Shown in pieces: positions 41,355 through 50,869 of a stretch of DNA of 64,000 bases (position 1 is the stretch's first letter; each line of letters begins with the position of its first letter). Both the position numbers and the translations under genes were made by a program. The stretch is from Arthrobacter sp. NicSoilB8. GTDB lineage: Bacteria > Actinomycetota > Actinomycetes > Actinomycetales > Micrococcaceae. Under the pieces are notes generated by a model. That model saw only the letters and a list, made by a program, of their open reading frames with translations. It was not told where the DNA came from and did no database searches. The stretch is from the NCBI RefSeq assembly GCF_019977355.1, contig NZ_AP024655.1:2108001-2172000 (forward strand), read 5' to 3'.

Positions 41355-42520
41355 GCAGGGGCGCCTTCCGGGGTCAGGGTGGTGCGGGTCGGGATGCCGG
41401 CTGGGTGGCCGACGGCTTCACTGGCCACTTCCCGTAGCCGGGTGGCGACCGATTCGGGGGTGGTGTCGTTGATGAAGGCCCCCATTGCCGCCTCGGAGCC
41501 CGCCAGGTACTTGAGCTTGTCCGCTGCGCGCCGCGGGGAGGTCAGTTGCAGGTGCAGTTGACCGGCTCTGCGCATATCCGCCTCCAGCGGGGCTTGGTGC
41601 CAGGCCGCAATGTAGGGAGTCGGCGTCGGGTACAGGGCGTCAAAGCGCTTGAGGAGTTCGGGGTAGAGGTGCGCCAGCTCATCGCGTTCGGCCCCGGTCA
41701 GCGCGGCCAGGTCCGGTACCTGGCGGTGCGGGACGAGGTGGACTTCCAGGGGCCAGCGCGCGGCGAACGGCACGTAGGCGCTGAAGTGTTCGCCTTCCAG
41801 GACCATGCGGCTGCCGTCACTGCGCTCGGCCTGCAGCACGGACGCGGCGAGCGTCGCCGTGCCGTCCAAAGCATCGAAGTGGGCGCCGGCTGCGGCGGCC
41901 AGGACCGCCGCGCGGGGCGTCACGTAGGGGTAGGCGTAGATCTGCCCGTGCGGGTGGTGCAGGGTGACCCCGATCTCGGCACCCCGGTTTTCGAACGGGA
42001 AGACCTGTCGGATGCCGGGCAGGGCGCTGAGGGCCTCGGTCCGGTGGGCCAAGGCGTCAATCACGGTTCGTGTGCGGCGCCAGCCCAGTTCGGCAAAGGA
42101 TCCGGTGTGCTTCGGGGTGAAGGCCACGACCTCGCAGCGGCCCACGGCCGGCGTCGAGGTTCCCCAGCCCGGCGCCGAGGGGATCTCGTTCGTGACGGGG
42201 CCCAGTGAGGGGAAGCGGTTTTCAAAGACAGCCACGTCGTAGTCCGGAGCCGGAATCTCGGTCAGGTTGGCCGGGGTCGTCGGGCAGATCGGACACTGGT
42301 CCGCCGGCGGCAGGTGTGTGCGGGACTGCCGGTGGGCGGCGACGGCGACCCATTCCCGGCTGAGCGCGTCGAAGCGTAACTGGCCCGGGTCGGGGCGAAC
42401 GGGCAGTTCACGGTGGTCCGCCAGGGACTCGGGGGCCCGATCCGCTGTGGCGGCGTCGTCAAAGTAGAGAATCTCCCGGCCGTCGGCCAGGCTGGTCGTG
42501 GTGGTGCGTGTCATGTTCAT
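41351..42520 (-). CDS. galT: Galactose-1-phosphate uridylyltransferase
   Basis: A 389-residue HIT-superfamily nucleotidyltransferase. The active-site HPH lies in VTLHHPHGQIYAYPYVTPRA; an N-terminal zinc-type cysteine pair is in DQCPICPTTP; the second-domain ARWPLEVHLVPHRQVPDLAA and EGEHFSAYVPFAARWP also match GalT. The enzyme moves UMP from UDP-glucose to galactose-1-phosphate, which normally needs GalE to regenerate UDP-glucose. The ATG start overlaps the stop of the aldo/keto reductase gene. Confidence 0.92.
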   Translation of the reverse strand: MNMTRTTTTSLADGREILYFDDAATADRAPESLADHRELPVRPDPGQLRFDALSREWVAVAAHRQSRTHLPPADQCPICPTTPANLTEIPAPDYDVAVFENRFPSLGPVTNEIPSAPGWGTSTPAVGRCEVVAFTPKHTGSFAELGWRRTRTVIDALAHRTEALSALPGIRQVFPFENRGAEIGVTLHHPHGQIYAYPYVTPRAAVLAAAAGAHFDALDGTATLAASVLQAERSDGSRMVLEGEHFSAYVPFAARWPLEVHLVPHRQVPDLAALTGAERDELAHLYPELLKRFDALYPTPTPYIAAWHQAPLEADMRRAGQLHLQLTSPRRAADKLKYLAGSEAAMGAFINDTTPESVATRLREVASEAVGHPAGIPTRTTLTPEGAPA

Positions 42521-43542
42521 ATTTGTATGTCGGATTCGACGGCGAACTCATCGATTGCGTCGATCTCGTCGGCCGTGAAATCCAGGTTGTTGATGGCGGT
42601 CAGGGTGTCCTCGAGCTGCCGGACGCTGGACGCGCCGACCAGTGCGGACGTGACGGGCGAGCCCTTGCCCTGCTCGCGCAGGATCCAGGCGATGGCCATT
42701 TGTGCGAGGGTCTGCCCGCGGCCCTCGGCGATCCGGCTGAGCCCGCGAACACGGTCCAGCTTGTCCTCAGTGATCATGGATTCGCCCAGGGACTTGTGCT
42801 GGGCGGCGCGGGAATCGGCCGGAATGCCCGCCAGGTAGCGGTCGGTGAGCATGCCCTGCGCCAGCGGCGAGAAGGCGATGGAGCCTGCGCCCACCTGTTC
42901 CAAGGCCTCGAAGAGGTTGGGGCTGCCGTTCTCGGTCCACCGGTTGAGCATGGAGTAGCTGGGCTGGTGGATCAGCAGCGGGGTGCCGAGTTCCTTCAGA
43001 ATCCGGGCCGCCTCGAGGGTCTGTTCAGGGGTGTAGGACGAGATGCCGGCGTAGAGCGCCTTGCCGGAGCGCACGGCCTGGTCCAGGGCGCCCATGGTCT
43101 CTTCCATCGGCGTCTCCGGGTCCGGGCGGTGGCTGTAGAAGATGTCCACATAGTCCAGGCCCATCCGGCCCAGGGACTGGTCGAGGCTGGCCAGCAGGTA
43201 CTTGCGGGAGCCGAAGTTGCCGTAGGGGCCGGGCCACATGTCGTAGCCGGCTTTGCTGGAGATGATGAGTTCGTCGCGGTAGGGGGCGAAGTCGTCCTTG
43301 AAGTGGCGGCCGAAGTTGGTCTCGGCGCTGCCGTAGGGCGGGCCGTAGTTGTTGGCCAGGTCAAAGTGGGTGACGCCGAGGTCGAAGGCGCGGCGCAGGA
43401 TGGCGCGCTGGATCTCGAACGGCTTGTCGTCACCGAAGTTGTGCCACAGGCCCAACGAGATGGCCGGGAGTTTCAGGCCGCTGCGCCCCACGCGGCGGTA
43501 GGGCATGGAGTCGTAGCGGGTGTCAGCTGCCAAATAAGTCAT
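42517..43542 (-). CDS. Aldo/keto reductase, YghZ (L-glyceraldehyde-3-phosphate reductase)-like
   Basis: A 341-residue AKR14-type oxidoreductase. LGVTHFDLANNYGPPYGSAE carries Asp and Tyr of the catalytic tetrad, ELIISSKAGYDMWPGPYG the Lys and DIFYSHRPDPETP the His; GPYG is specific for this subgroup. ATG 43542 has AAAGG upstream. It lies in the alpha-galactoside operon, overlapping galT by four bases. Related genes occur in many sugar operons, where they may reduce or detoxify sugar-derived aldehydes; the substrate here is not evident. Confidence 0.85.
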   Translation of the reverse strand: MTYLAADTRYDSMPYRRVGRSGLKLPAISLGLWHNFGDDKPFEIQRAILRRAFDLGVTHFDLANNYGPPYGSAETNFGRHFKDDFAPYRDELIISSKAGYDMWPGPYGNFGSRKYLLASLDQSLGRMGLDYVDIFYSHRPDPETPMEETMGALDQAVRSGKALYAGISSYTPEQTLEAARILKELGTPLLIHQPSYSMLNRWTENGSPNLFEALEQVGAGSIAFSPLAQGMLTDRYLAGIPADSRAAQHKSLGESMITEDKLDRVRGLSRIAEGRGQTLAQMAIAWILREQGKGSPVTSALVGASSVRQLEDTLTAINNLDFTADEIDAIDEFAVESDIQI

Positions 43543-43629
43543 GGGTGCCTTTCTGCCTGCCGCTGGAAGAAACCGGTGCGGCACACGGGTAAGGAGTCGA
43601 AATAGGCAGGAACGAGCCGGCCGGAAGGG

Positions 43630-43905
43630 TTACTGCGGGAGGTCTTTAGCGGCTACGTCCGGGCCGCAACACAGTCCCTGGGAGGTCCATGTATCGCGTT
43701 CATCTGTGACGCCGTAGGGGACGCTGGCATCGCAGGCGACGGTGTATGTGCCGGGACCCAGTCGGGTGATGAGGATGCCCTGCCGGGCGTCCCTGGCTCG
43801 TTGGCGCAGCAGCATCACCGCGGCGCTCAGTTCGTCCTCGATGTGGCCGGTGCTGTTGCCGGTGACGTGCAAGGTCTGTCCTGGTTCGATTGGAGTGATC
43901 ATCAT
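43630..43905 (-). CDS. Small hypothetical protein in the alpha-galactoside operon
   Basis: A 91-residue protein, MMITPIEPGQTLHVTGNSTG...ILITRLGPGTYTVACDASVPY, with a C-terminal LCCGPDVAAKDLPQ. It looks like a short all-beta domain with no signal or membrane segment. AAAGGGA lies upstream of ATG 43905. It is on the same strand as its neighbours but has 87- and 114-base gaps to them, so it may be a separate unit. I do not recognise its function. Confidence 0.5.
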   Translation of the reverse strand: MMITPIEPGQTLHVTGNSTGHIEDELSAAVMLLRQRARDARQGILITRLGPGTYTVACDASVPYGVTDERDTWTSQGLCCGPDVAAKDLPQ

Positions 43906-44019
43906 GGTTCCCTTTGCTGCTCAAGAACTCGTCAATTATTCGACCCGTGGGGGTCAGCGTGGTCGCCCCGGCCTCACAGGACACGAGGTGCGCGCCTTCC
44001 GGTATAGGTTGGCGCCGCG

Positions 44020-46260
44020 TCAGCCGGTCTTGGTGACGCGGTAGAGGACTACCTGGTCGGGGTGGATCCTCGGGGATGCGACGCCGACCTTTGACAGGAC
44101 GTTGCCGGGGAAGGTGGCTCCGGGGAAAACCACGTCATCCTGAGTGGTTCCCCGCAGGGACGTGCGTTCGGTCGCCCGGCCGGAGGCCGCCGGCTGGCCC
44201 CACCATTCGGGCGGCAGAAGCCCGGAGGGTGTTGTCCAGGGGAAGACGGGTTCCACCCGGTACGTTGCGTCCGGGTCGAGTCCGCGGAGCTTCAGGCGGC
44301 CGGCAGGATCCGGGTAAAGGCTGTCGAGTGCCACAGCCGCGAAAATCGCGCACGACCTGTCCCTGCTGACGACGCCGTGAAACAGGGCGTTGGAATCGTG
44401 ACCGTCCATTCGGACGACGTCCCCGGTGAGCAGGAGGCTACGCTCCTGCTTGTAGAAGGCGATCCACCGTCGCAGTCCTGATATCTCCTCGGGTGAGGCC
44501 TTGGCAAGGTCCCACTCGACGCCGAGGTGTCCGAAGATGGCGGTGCCTGCCCGGAACGCCAGGTCGTGCTGGCGGCCGGTGGTGTGGGAGCGCCCCGAAG
44601 CGATGTGGGAGCCCATGTACTCCGGCGGCAGAAGTTGCGTGGTCCAGCGCAGCATGGTCTGCCGGTCGTGGGGATCGATGTTGTCCGACACCCAGACCCG
44701 GTCCGTGTGTTCCAGGACGCCCAGATCGACCCGGGCACCGCCGGATGAGCATGATTCGATCTCCAACTCCGGGTGCAGTGACCGGATTTCCTCCAGCAGG
44801 GCGTAGAACGCGAGGGTCTGGGCGTGAACGCCCGGGCGGCCTGCTTCGAGCTGGTTGCCGGCCTCGATGAGGTCGCGGTTGTGGTCCCATTTGATGTAGT
44901 CGATCCGGTACTCCGCCAGGAGCGCGAGGATCTGCTTTTTGACGTGCTCGTAGGCTTCGGGGATGCCGAGGTTGAGGACCTGCTGGTGGCGTGACTCCGC
45001 GGGCCATTCGGTGCGGGCGGCCATGATCCATTCCGGATGTGCGCGGGCGACGTCGCTGTCGGGGTTGACCATCTCGGGTTCAAACCACAGGCCGAACTGC
45101 ATACCAAGAGCGTGGACGCGGTCCGCCAGGGGGTGGAGTCCGGTCGGCCACACGTCCGGTGAGACCACCCAGTCGCCCAGCCCGGAGGTGTCGTCGCGGC
45201 GTGAACCGAACCACCCGTCGTCGAGCACGTAACGTTCGACGCCGATGGCGGCGGCGCGCTCGGCCAGGTCGATGAGTTTGTCCTCGTCGTGGCCGAAGTA
45301 GACGGCTTCCCAGACGTTGAGCGTCACCGGCCGCTCAGCCGGGACCTGGGGGCTGCGGCTGCGCACATGGGTGTGGAAGCGGCGTGCGACCTCGTCGAGT
45401 CCGGTCCCATAGGAGGCGTAGATCCAGGGGCTTGTATAGCTGTCACCGCGGCCCAGCCGGATTTCGCCGGGCAGGAGCAGTTCCCCGCCGCCGAGCAGTT
45501 GCTCGCCGGTGAAGACGCGTTCGGCGTAGTGCTGGTGGTTTCCGCTCCAGGCCGTGTGGACGGCCCAGACTTGGCCGTGGCCGAATCCGAATCCGGGGGT
45601 TCCTGCGTGCAGGATGTACGCGCTGTCGGCGCCGGTGCGGCCTTTGCGGTTCTCGCGCAGGTGCGTGCCGGTCCGCAGCGTGCCCCGCTGGGGGATGCGT
45701 TCGTAGTTGTGGTTGCCTGCGAAGTCCAGCAGTTCCGTGGCTTCCGAGGGAATCGGGAAGGACAGTGCGAGGTCTTCGACCGTGTACTTTTCGTCGCAGA
45801 GGTTGGTCAGTTGTGCCCGGCTGCGCAGCAGGCCGCCGGGAAGCAGCTCCAGTGTCAGGTCAAGGCGCAGCCGTTCAGCGTCGTCGAGGGCGCTGATTTC
45901 AAGGAGTCCGGGACCGGAGGACGTGGATGCTGTGACCGGGGTGCCGCTCAGTGCCACGGTTTGGGTGCGGAATTTGGGTGACCAGCCGATGCCATCGAAG
46001 GAGCCGCGCAATCCCGGACGTCCCGTCCAGCCGCTGTGGTGCCCGGGCAGCAGACCCGGCCGGGGTGGCAGGTCGACGGTGTTGGAGCTGGTCACCGGGA
46101 CACTGGCCCCAACCAGGGTTTCGGCCTGTTGGGCGGTCAAAGCTGGAAGTCCGGCTCCCCAGTGGACGATGGCGGGCAGTTGGCCGTCCGTGGCGTCTAT
46201 CAGCACGGACACTCCGGCGGCTGTCAGTTGCAGGATCGCGTCCCGGTTATCGGTTGGCAT
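44020..46260 (-). CDS. Alpha-galactosidase, glycoside hydrolase family 36
   Basis: A 746-residue retaining glycosidase with an N-terminal beta-supersandwich (~1-330), a central (alpha/beta)8 barrel and a C-terminal beta domain. The nucleophile Asp is in RIDYIKWDHNRDLIEAGNQL and the acid/base Asp in WVSDNIDPHDRQTMLRWTTQ; VLDDGWFGSRRDDTSGLGDW is the typical substrate loop. There is no signal peptide, so it acts on sugars after import. ATG 46260 has GAGGAG upstream. It would remove alpha-1,6-galactose from melibiose, raffinose or stachyose, delivering galactose to galK/galT. Confidence 0.92.
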   Translation of the reverse strand: MPTDNRDAILQLTAAGVSVLIDATDGQLPAIVHWGAGLPALTAQQAETLVGASVPVTSSNTVDLPPRPGLLPGHHSGWTGRPGLRGSFDGIGWSPKFRTQTVALSGTPVTASTSSGPGLLEISALDDAERLRLDLTLELLPGGLLRSRAQLTNLCDEKYTVEDLALSFPIPSEATELLDFAGNHNYERIPQRGTLRTGTHLRENRKGRTGADSAYILHAGTPGFGFGHGQVWAVHTAWSGNHQHYAERVFTGEQLLGGGELLLPGEIRLGRGDSYTSPWIYASYGTGLDEVARRFHTHVRSRSPQVPAERPVTLNVWEAVYFGHDEDKLIDLAERAAAIGVERYVLDDGWFGSRRDDTSGLGDWVVSPDVWPTGLHPLADRVHALGMQFGLWFEPEMVNPDSDVARAHPEWIMAARTEWPAESRHQQVLNLGIPEAYEHVKKQILALLAEYRIDYIKWDHNRDLIEAGNQLEAGRPGVHAQTLAFYALLEEIRSLHPELEIESCSSGGARVDLGVLEHTDRVWVSDNIDPHDRQTMLRWTTQLLPPEYMGSHIASGRSHTTGRQHDLAFRAGTAIFGHLGVEWDLAKASPEEISGLRRWIAFYKQERSLLLTGDVVRMDGHDSNALFHGVVSRDRSCAIFAAVALDSLYPDPAGRLKLRGLDPDATYRVEPVFPWTTPSGLLPPEWWGQPAASGRATERTSLRGTTQDDVVFPGATFPGNVLSKVGVASPRIHPDQVVLYRVTKTG

Positions 46261-46300
46261 GGAACTCCTCATGCGTTGGTGCGGTCAGGTTCGTCACGGG

Positions 46301-47281
46301 CTAAAGAGCGTTGGCGGTGCTGGTGTGCGGTGGTGTCGTGGTCAGGCTGCCGCGTTCGGCGTCCCATTGGACTGGTATTGGATCCGAGACGATGCCGTCG
46401 AAGGAGCCGTCGCTGTTGGCGTCATGGCAGGCCATCATCATCCATTGGCCGGCACGGTTCTTTATGAGGCGGCCGCTGTAGAGCGGGGCCGTGGTGACGA
46501 TCGCCGCTGATGCGACGTCGTAAGGTCCGCTGGTTTGGTCCGTTTCCAGGCTCCAGATCCCGCCGCCGCCGAATCCTTCTGCCTTCCTGGCAGCGAGCGT
46601 GTCCACCCCGCAGGAGAACAGCAGGACGGTCCGGTCGTCCATGACGGTGGTCTGGGGGACTTCGAGGTGTCCAAAGCCGGCTCCGGGCCGGCTCAGGGGC
46701 GGCCGTACCTCCCAGGTTTCCAGGTCCGGCGATACGGCGTGGCCGATGACGCCTCGGTTGTCGACGTCTCCGGTGTTTGCCCTCGCTGTGATCAGCATGT
46801 GCCATCCGTTGCCGGCAGGGTCGGCGAAGACCCAGGGGTCCCGCCAGGCTTCTTCGGGCCAACTGGAGTCGCCGTATTTTTCGTACCAGCGCCTGTCGGC
46901 TTCAATGACGGTGGCCGGGTGCTTGGTCCAGGTGTGGAGGTCTGGTGAGGTTGCGACGCCGATGGCTTCGATGTTGTGTTTTTCGTAGAATCTGGCCCCG
47001 GTGTAGAACATCCGCCAGATTCCGTCGGGGCCCTGGAGCACGCTTCCGGTCCAGGTCGAGGTTGCATCAAATGCATCGGGGTTATCGGGCTGAAGGACGA
47101 CGCCGTGAGAGACCCAAGTGCTCAAGTCCTGTGAGGTGGCGTGCCCGATTCGGGCGTTGCGGTGTCGCAGAGCCGGGTCACCCAGGCTCTTGGGGGCGTG
47201 GAGGTAGTACATGTGGAAGGTGGAGCCGTCGTCGGCTAGCCAGAAGTCCCACACCCAGGAGTCGTTGAGACTGAAAACCAA
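46301..47281 (-). CDS. Five-bladed beta-propeller glycoside hydrolase, GH32/GH43/GH68-like
   Basis: A 326-residue cytoplasmic protein. WVWDFWLADDGSTFHMYYLH contains the nucleophile-like Asp of the first blade, EEAWRDPWVFADPAGNGWHM the RDP motif and GAGFGHLEVPQTTVMDDRTV the candidate acid/base Glu. These three points match the clan GH-J/GH-F propeller, and the RDP favours a fructosidase-like enzyme. TTG 47281 is chosen with AAAGG upstream. With GH36 next door, a plausible job is cleaving the sucrose or fructose part left from raffinose; arabinosidase-type activity is the alternative. Confidence 0.75.
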   Translation of the reverse strand: MVFSLNDSWVWDFWLADDGSTFHMYYLHAPKSLGDPALRHRNARIGHATSQDLSTWVSHGVVLQPDNPDAFDATSTWTGSVLQGPDGIWRMFYTGARFYEKHNIEAIGVATSPDLHTWTKHPATVIEADRRWYEKYGDSSWPEEAWRDPWVFADPAGNGWHMLITARANTGDVDNRGVIGHAVSPDLETWEVRPPLSRPGAGFGHLEVPQTTVMDDRTVLLFSCGVDTLAARKAEGFGGGGIWSLETDQTSGPYDVASAAIVTTAPLYSGRLIKNRAGQWMMMACHDANSDGSFDGIVSDPIPVQWDAERGSLTTTPPHTSTANAL

Positions 47282-47338
47282 TTCATTACCTTTTCTGTTG
47301 GTGGCGGTCCGCCCGGGCGGGGCCGCGGTAGGGAAGTG

Positions 47339-48223
47339 CTAGCCCTTGACTGCGGAGCTGCTGATGCTGGCGACGAACCAGCGCTGGAAGATCAGGAAAA
47401 CTGCCAGGACCGGGACGATGAACATCGTTCCGAAGGCCAGTACCTGGCCCCATTCCGGTGGCTGTTGGTTTTGGAAGATGCTGATTGCCAGCGGGAGCGG
47501 CCGGACGGTGGGGTCCGAGACCATGAGGACCGGCCACAGGTAGGATCCCCACTGGGCCAGGAAGGTCAGGATGGCGACGGTGGCGAATGCCGGCTTGGTG
47601 ATGGGCACCACGACCTGGAAGAACGTCCGGAATGGCCCGGCGCCGTCAAGGCGTGCTGCCTCTTCGATCTCGCCGGGGACGTCGAGGAAGAAGGTGTAGA
47701 ACAGGAAAATCGAGAACGCGTTGGCAATGAACGGGATTGCCTGGATAACGATGGTGTCCCGCTGTCCGGAGAACATGTAATACAGGGGCAAGGCGACGGC
47801 TTCGAACGGGATGATGGTCAGGACAATCACCAGCAGGAAGAGGACCTTTTTTCCCCGCCATTGCATCCGGGCGAACGAATAGGCTGCCATCGAGTTTACG
47901 ACCAGGCTGCCGGCAACCACCGCGGTGGTGACGATGATGGAAACGGCCGCGAACTGTCCGAAGTATCCCGTGGCCTCTGAACTGAGGTGCTCGAAGACAC
48001 CGGTGTAGTTGTGGAAGGACAGGTTCGTGGGGACGAAGCCGCTGATACCGCTGAGGACCTCCGAAGACGGGCGGAAGCTTCCAACGATGAGGTAATAGAC
48101 GGGCAGGAAGAAGAACAGCGAAACGGCGGTCAATATCAGGTAGTGCAGTGCGGTTTGCCAACGTCGGGTGCGTTTCATGCTGCCGCCCCGCCGCCCTGAC
48201 TTCAGACTCTTTGAGATCGTCAT
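47339..48223 (-). CDS. Sugar ABC transporter permease, MalG type
   Basis: A 294-residue inner-membrane protein with six helices and the EAA loop FLDVPGEIEEAARLDGAGPF that contacts the ATPase. LTAVSLFFFLPVYYLIVGSF is the first helix. The start overlaps the MalF-type stop (TGATG). No ATPase gene occurs in the operon, so it must share a general sugar ATPase (MsiK-like) encoded elsewhere, a common actinobacterial arrangement. Confidence 0.9.
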   Translation of the reverse strand: MTISKSLKSGRRGGSMKRTRRWQTALHYLILTAVSLFFFLPVYYLIVGSFRPSSEVLSGISGFVPTNLSFHNYTGVFEHLSSEATGYFGQFAAVSIIVTTAVVAGSLVVNSMAAYSFARMQWRGKKVLFLLVIVLTIIPFEAVALPLYYMFSGQRDTIVIQAIPFIANAFSIFLFYTFFLDVPGEIEEAARLDGAGPFRTFFQVVVPITKPAFATVAILTFLAQWGSYLWPVLMVSDPTVRPLPLAISIFQNQQPPEWGQVLAFGTMFIVPVLAVFLIFQRWFVASISSSAVKG

Positions 48224-49194
48224 CAGACTCCTCCTCGCTGGCGCACCGCGGCGCGTTGAATGATTGCGATCACGGTGATGATCAGCATGAAGATGACGGT
48301 CATGGCTGCGGCCTGACCCACGTTGTTGTTGTCGAAGCCGGTGTTGATGATCTGGGTCATCACCGTCTCGGTCGAGGCGCGGTCGACGCTCCCGGACCGG
48401 CTCAGGAGATACACCTGGTCGAAGAGCCGGAAGCAGAAGATCGTGGTGATGAGAGCGACGAAGATCAGGGTGTTTCTGATGCCAGGCACCGTGACATTGA
48501 GGAATTGAGCCCATTTGTTGGCACGGTCGAGCGATGCCGCCTCGTAAAGTTCGGTCGGCACGCTTTGCAGCGCCGCGAGAACGATGATCATCTGGAAGCT
48601 GACGCTTTGCCAGATCGACATGACGATGATCGATCCGAGTGCGGTAGAGGGATCGCCGAGCCAGTCGTGGCCGGTATATGAGCCGCCGCTTAAGAGACCC
48701 AGGATGGCGTTGAGGAGTCCTTGGTCTCCCCTGGAGTAGATGAGCCGCCAGATCACGGCTGTCAAGGCTAGCGGGAAGACCAGGGGCATGAAGATGAATG
48801 TTCGGAAGATCACCATGCCGCGCAGTTTGCGGTTGACGAGGACGGCCAGTGCCAGGGCCAAAACGGTCTGCACAGGTACGACGATGAGGGCGAACGTGAA
48901 GTTGTTCAGCAGCGCGTTGCCGAAGGCTGCGGCCAGGTCAGGATCGGTGAACAAGCGCGTGTACTGTTCGAATCCGACGAAACGCGCCGGACGCGGGCTG
49001 TTGAGCTGCACGCGGTAGAAGGACAGCACGAGTGCGAGTACGAAAGGTGCGACAAGGAAGATAGCGAGTCCGAGCAGGGCCGGGCTGGCGAAGAGGGGGC
49101 CCGCGAACCGGTGCCCGGAAAGACCGGCGGCCGACCGGCGCCTTGCCGGCACCGTGGTGGCCTGGATCTGTTGCGGTTTGGTTTGAGTGGTCAT
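48223..49194 (-). CDS. Sugar ABC transporter permease, MalF type
   Basis: A 323-residue permease with six to seven helices (first at LFASPALLGLAIFLVAPFVL) and the EAA motif SVPTELYEAASLDRANKWAQ. It pairs with the MalG-type protein next door and takes ligand from the lipoprotein encoded 81 bases upstream. The start ATG has only a weak ribosome-binding site, so it probably relies on read-through from the upstream gene. Confidence 0.9.
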   Translation of the reverse strand: MTTQTKPQQIQATTVPARRRSAAGLSGHRFAGPLFASPALLGLAIFLVAPFVLALVLSFYRVQLNSPRPARFVGFEQYTRLFTDPDLAAAFGNALLNNFTFALIVVPVQTVLALALAVLVNRKLRGMVIFRTFIFMPLVFPLALTAVIWRLIYSRGDQGLLNAILGLLSGGSYTGHDWLGDPSTALGSIIVMSIWQSVSFQMIIVLAALQSVPTELYEAASLDRANKWAQFLNVTVPGIRNTLIFVALITTIFCFRLFDQVYLLSRSGSVDRASTETVMTQIINTGFDNNNVGQAAAMTVIFMLIITVIAIIQRAAVRQRGGV

Positions 49195-49275
49195 GATGGT
49201 GGCTTTCGCTGGGAGCGAGTCCGGAGTGGTCCGGCCGGCCGTCTTGGATGCGGCGGCCGGACGACTGCCGGAGGT

Positions 49276-50639
49276 CTATTTCTTGTATCCGTCGTTGTCG
49301 GCGAAGTTTTGGTCGATGGCGCGGGCGGCGGCGCTCAGGGCCGCTTTGGCGTCCTTGCCGGCGTAGATGGCTGCCTCGGCTTTGCCCACCTGATCTGTGA
49401 CGACGGGGTAGCCTGCCGTCACCGGCCGGGTGACGCTGACGCAGGTGTCGCCGATCTGGTCCTCGGTGCCGCAGGCCTTGCTTAGCTGATCGCCGAGGAG
49501 CTGCAGCTGCTTTCCGGGGCCGTAGAGAGTGGATGCGGCCAGCGCGGTCTTGGTGGCGGGAGGGGCGCCATTGGCGTCGGTGTAGGTGCTGACGCTCTGG
49601 TCAGTCATCAGGAAGTCCAGAAACTTCCCGGCCGCGGAGCCGTTCTTGGTGGTGGCGCCCATGCCCCAGGCGAAGGTTCCGGATGCGGTCTTGGTGCCCT
49701 TGCCGAAGTTCGGCAGGGGGATGGAGACGAGATCGCTGCCCAGGGCTTTGTATGTCGGGTAGGTCCAGTGACCAACCCAGCTCAAAGCGACGCGTCCGCT
49801 CGTGAAGGCGAGTCCGTCTGCGTTCGGGTCAGTGTATTTCTTCCAGCTGGCGAACTGTGTCAGGGACTTCACGTTGGCATCTGAGTCCAGCGCTCCGGAT
49901 GCTTTGTTGTCCTTGAGCATGGTGCCGCCGCCGGACCAGATGACCGGGCCCGCCGAACAGCAGGTTCCCCATTCGCCGGCAAAGCCGTACTGCTCCGAAA
50001 GATCCAGCGGCTTGCCGCCCGGAACCACCGTGACGAGCTTGTCCAGAACTCCCGTGAACTCGTCAGCGGCCAAGCCTTTTCAGGAGTGGTGGGGTAGGCA
50101 ACGCCGGCGGCGTCCAGGAGTTTCTTGTTGCCCCACAGTGCAAGGCCGGCGTTCATCATGCCCACGCCATAGACGGCATCATCGACAGTGTTCTGCGATT
50201 TGATGGAGTCGGTCTGGTTCGACAGCGTCGCGTCGGACACGGAGCCTTTCAGCGGGGCCATTTTGCCGTTGTAGACGAAGCTGGCCAAGGTGGGCCCGTC
50301 GAAGTCAAGGACATCGGGCAAATCACCCGGGGCTGCGGAGTTGACGGCTTTGGTGTACTGGTCGGAGGGAAAGAGTTTGAGATTCACTTTGATCTTGCTC
50401 TGGGAGCTCTCGAAGTTCGAGATGATCTTCTTCAACGCGTCGTTCTCAGCCGCCTGGCCGTCGACCGCCCAAACATTAATCGTGCCCTCGCCCGAGCCAG
50501 CCACGACGGTGGCTCCGGTACTGCCGGTGCTGCTGGCTCCCGGGCCGCCGCAGCCGGTGAGCGCCACGGCTGCGATAGAGACAGCGGCAGCCGCGGCGAG
50601 GATCCGCGCCCCGCTCGGTGATTTCGGAATGGTCATCAT
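49276..50639 (-). pseudogene. Sugar ABC transporter substrate-binding lipoprotein, single frameshift
   Basis: The protein begins MMTIPKSPSGARILAAAAAV and has a lipobox ALTGC, then the family 1 binding-protein body (GTINVWAVDGQAAENDALKK, DLPDVLDFDGPTLASFVYNG). Near 50069-50073 the frame is lost after YPTTPEKAW; the rest (AADEFTGVLDKLVTVVPGGK through FADNDGYKK) continues in the -1 frame to 49276. Adding one G in GCTTGGCCGCTGAC restores a single ~450-residue protein. Both permeases are intact, so a recent mutation or a sequencing error are both possible. Confidence 0.85.
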
Positions 50640-50742
50640 TGATCCCTTCGGAGAAGCTGAAATTTTCTGGAATGCGTGCAAAATGCCTGGATATCGTCAG
50701 GCGAGAAACGTGAGGAGGATCACTGCTCATGGGCTCAAAAGT

Positions 50743-50762
50743 GAGTCTACCCGGGTAGACTC
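50743..50762. promoter_or_regulatory. LacI-family operator, perfect 20-base palindrome
   Basis: GAGTCTACCCGGGTAGACTC lies between the divergent importer operon and the LacI gene. The CCCGGG centre and odd symmetry about a CpG are normal for LacI-family sites. A right half-site CGGGTAGACT recurs at 50829-50838, just before the regulator gene, fitting autoregulation. Confidence 0.8.
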
Positions 50763-50869
50763 TGTCGTGCAAGGGGCTCATTGAGACCCACAAATGCTGG
50801 TTAAGTTCGGCAAGAAAGCTGGTCAACGCGGGTAGACTACTGAGAACAAGGGAGTGGAAGGTGGTCTAC

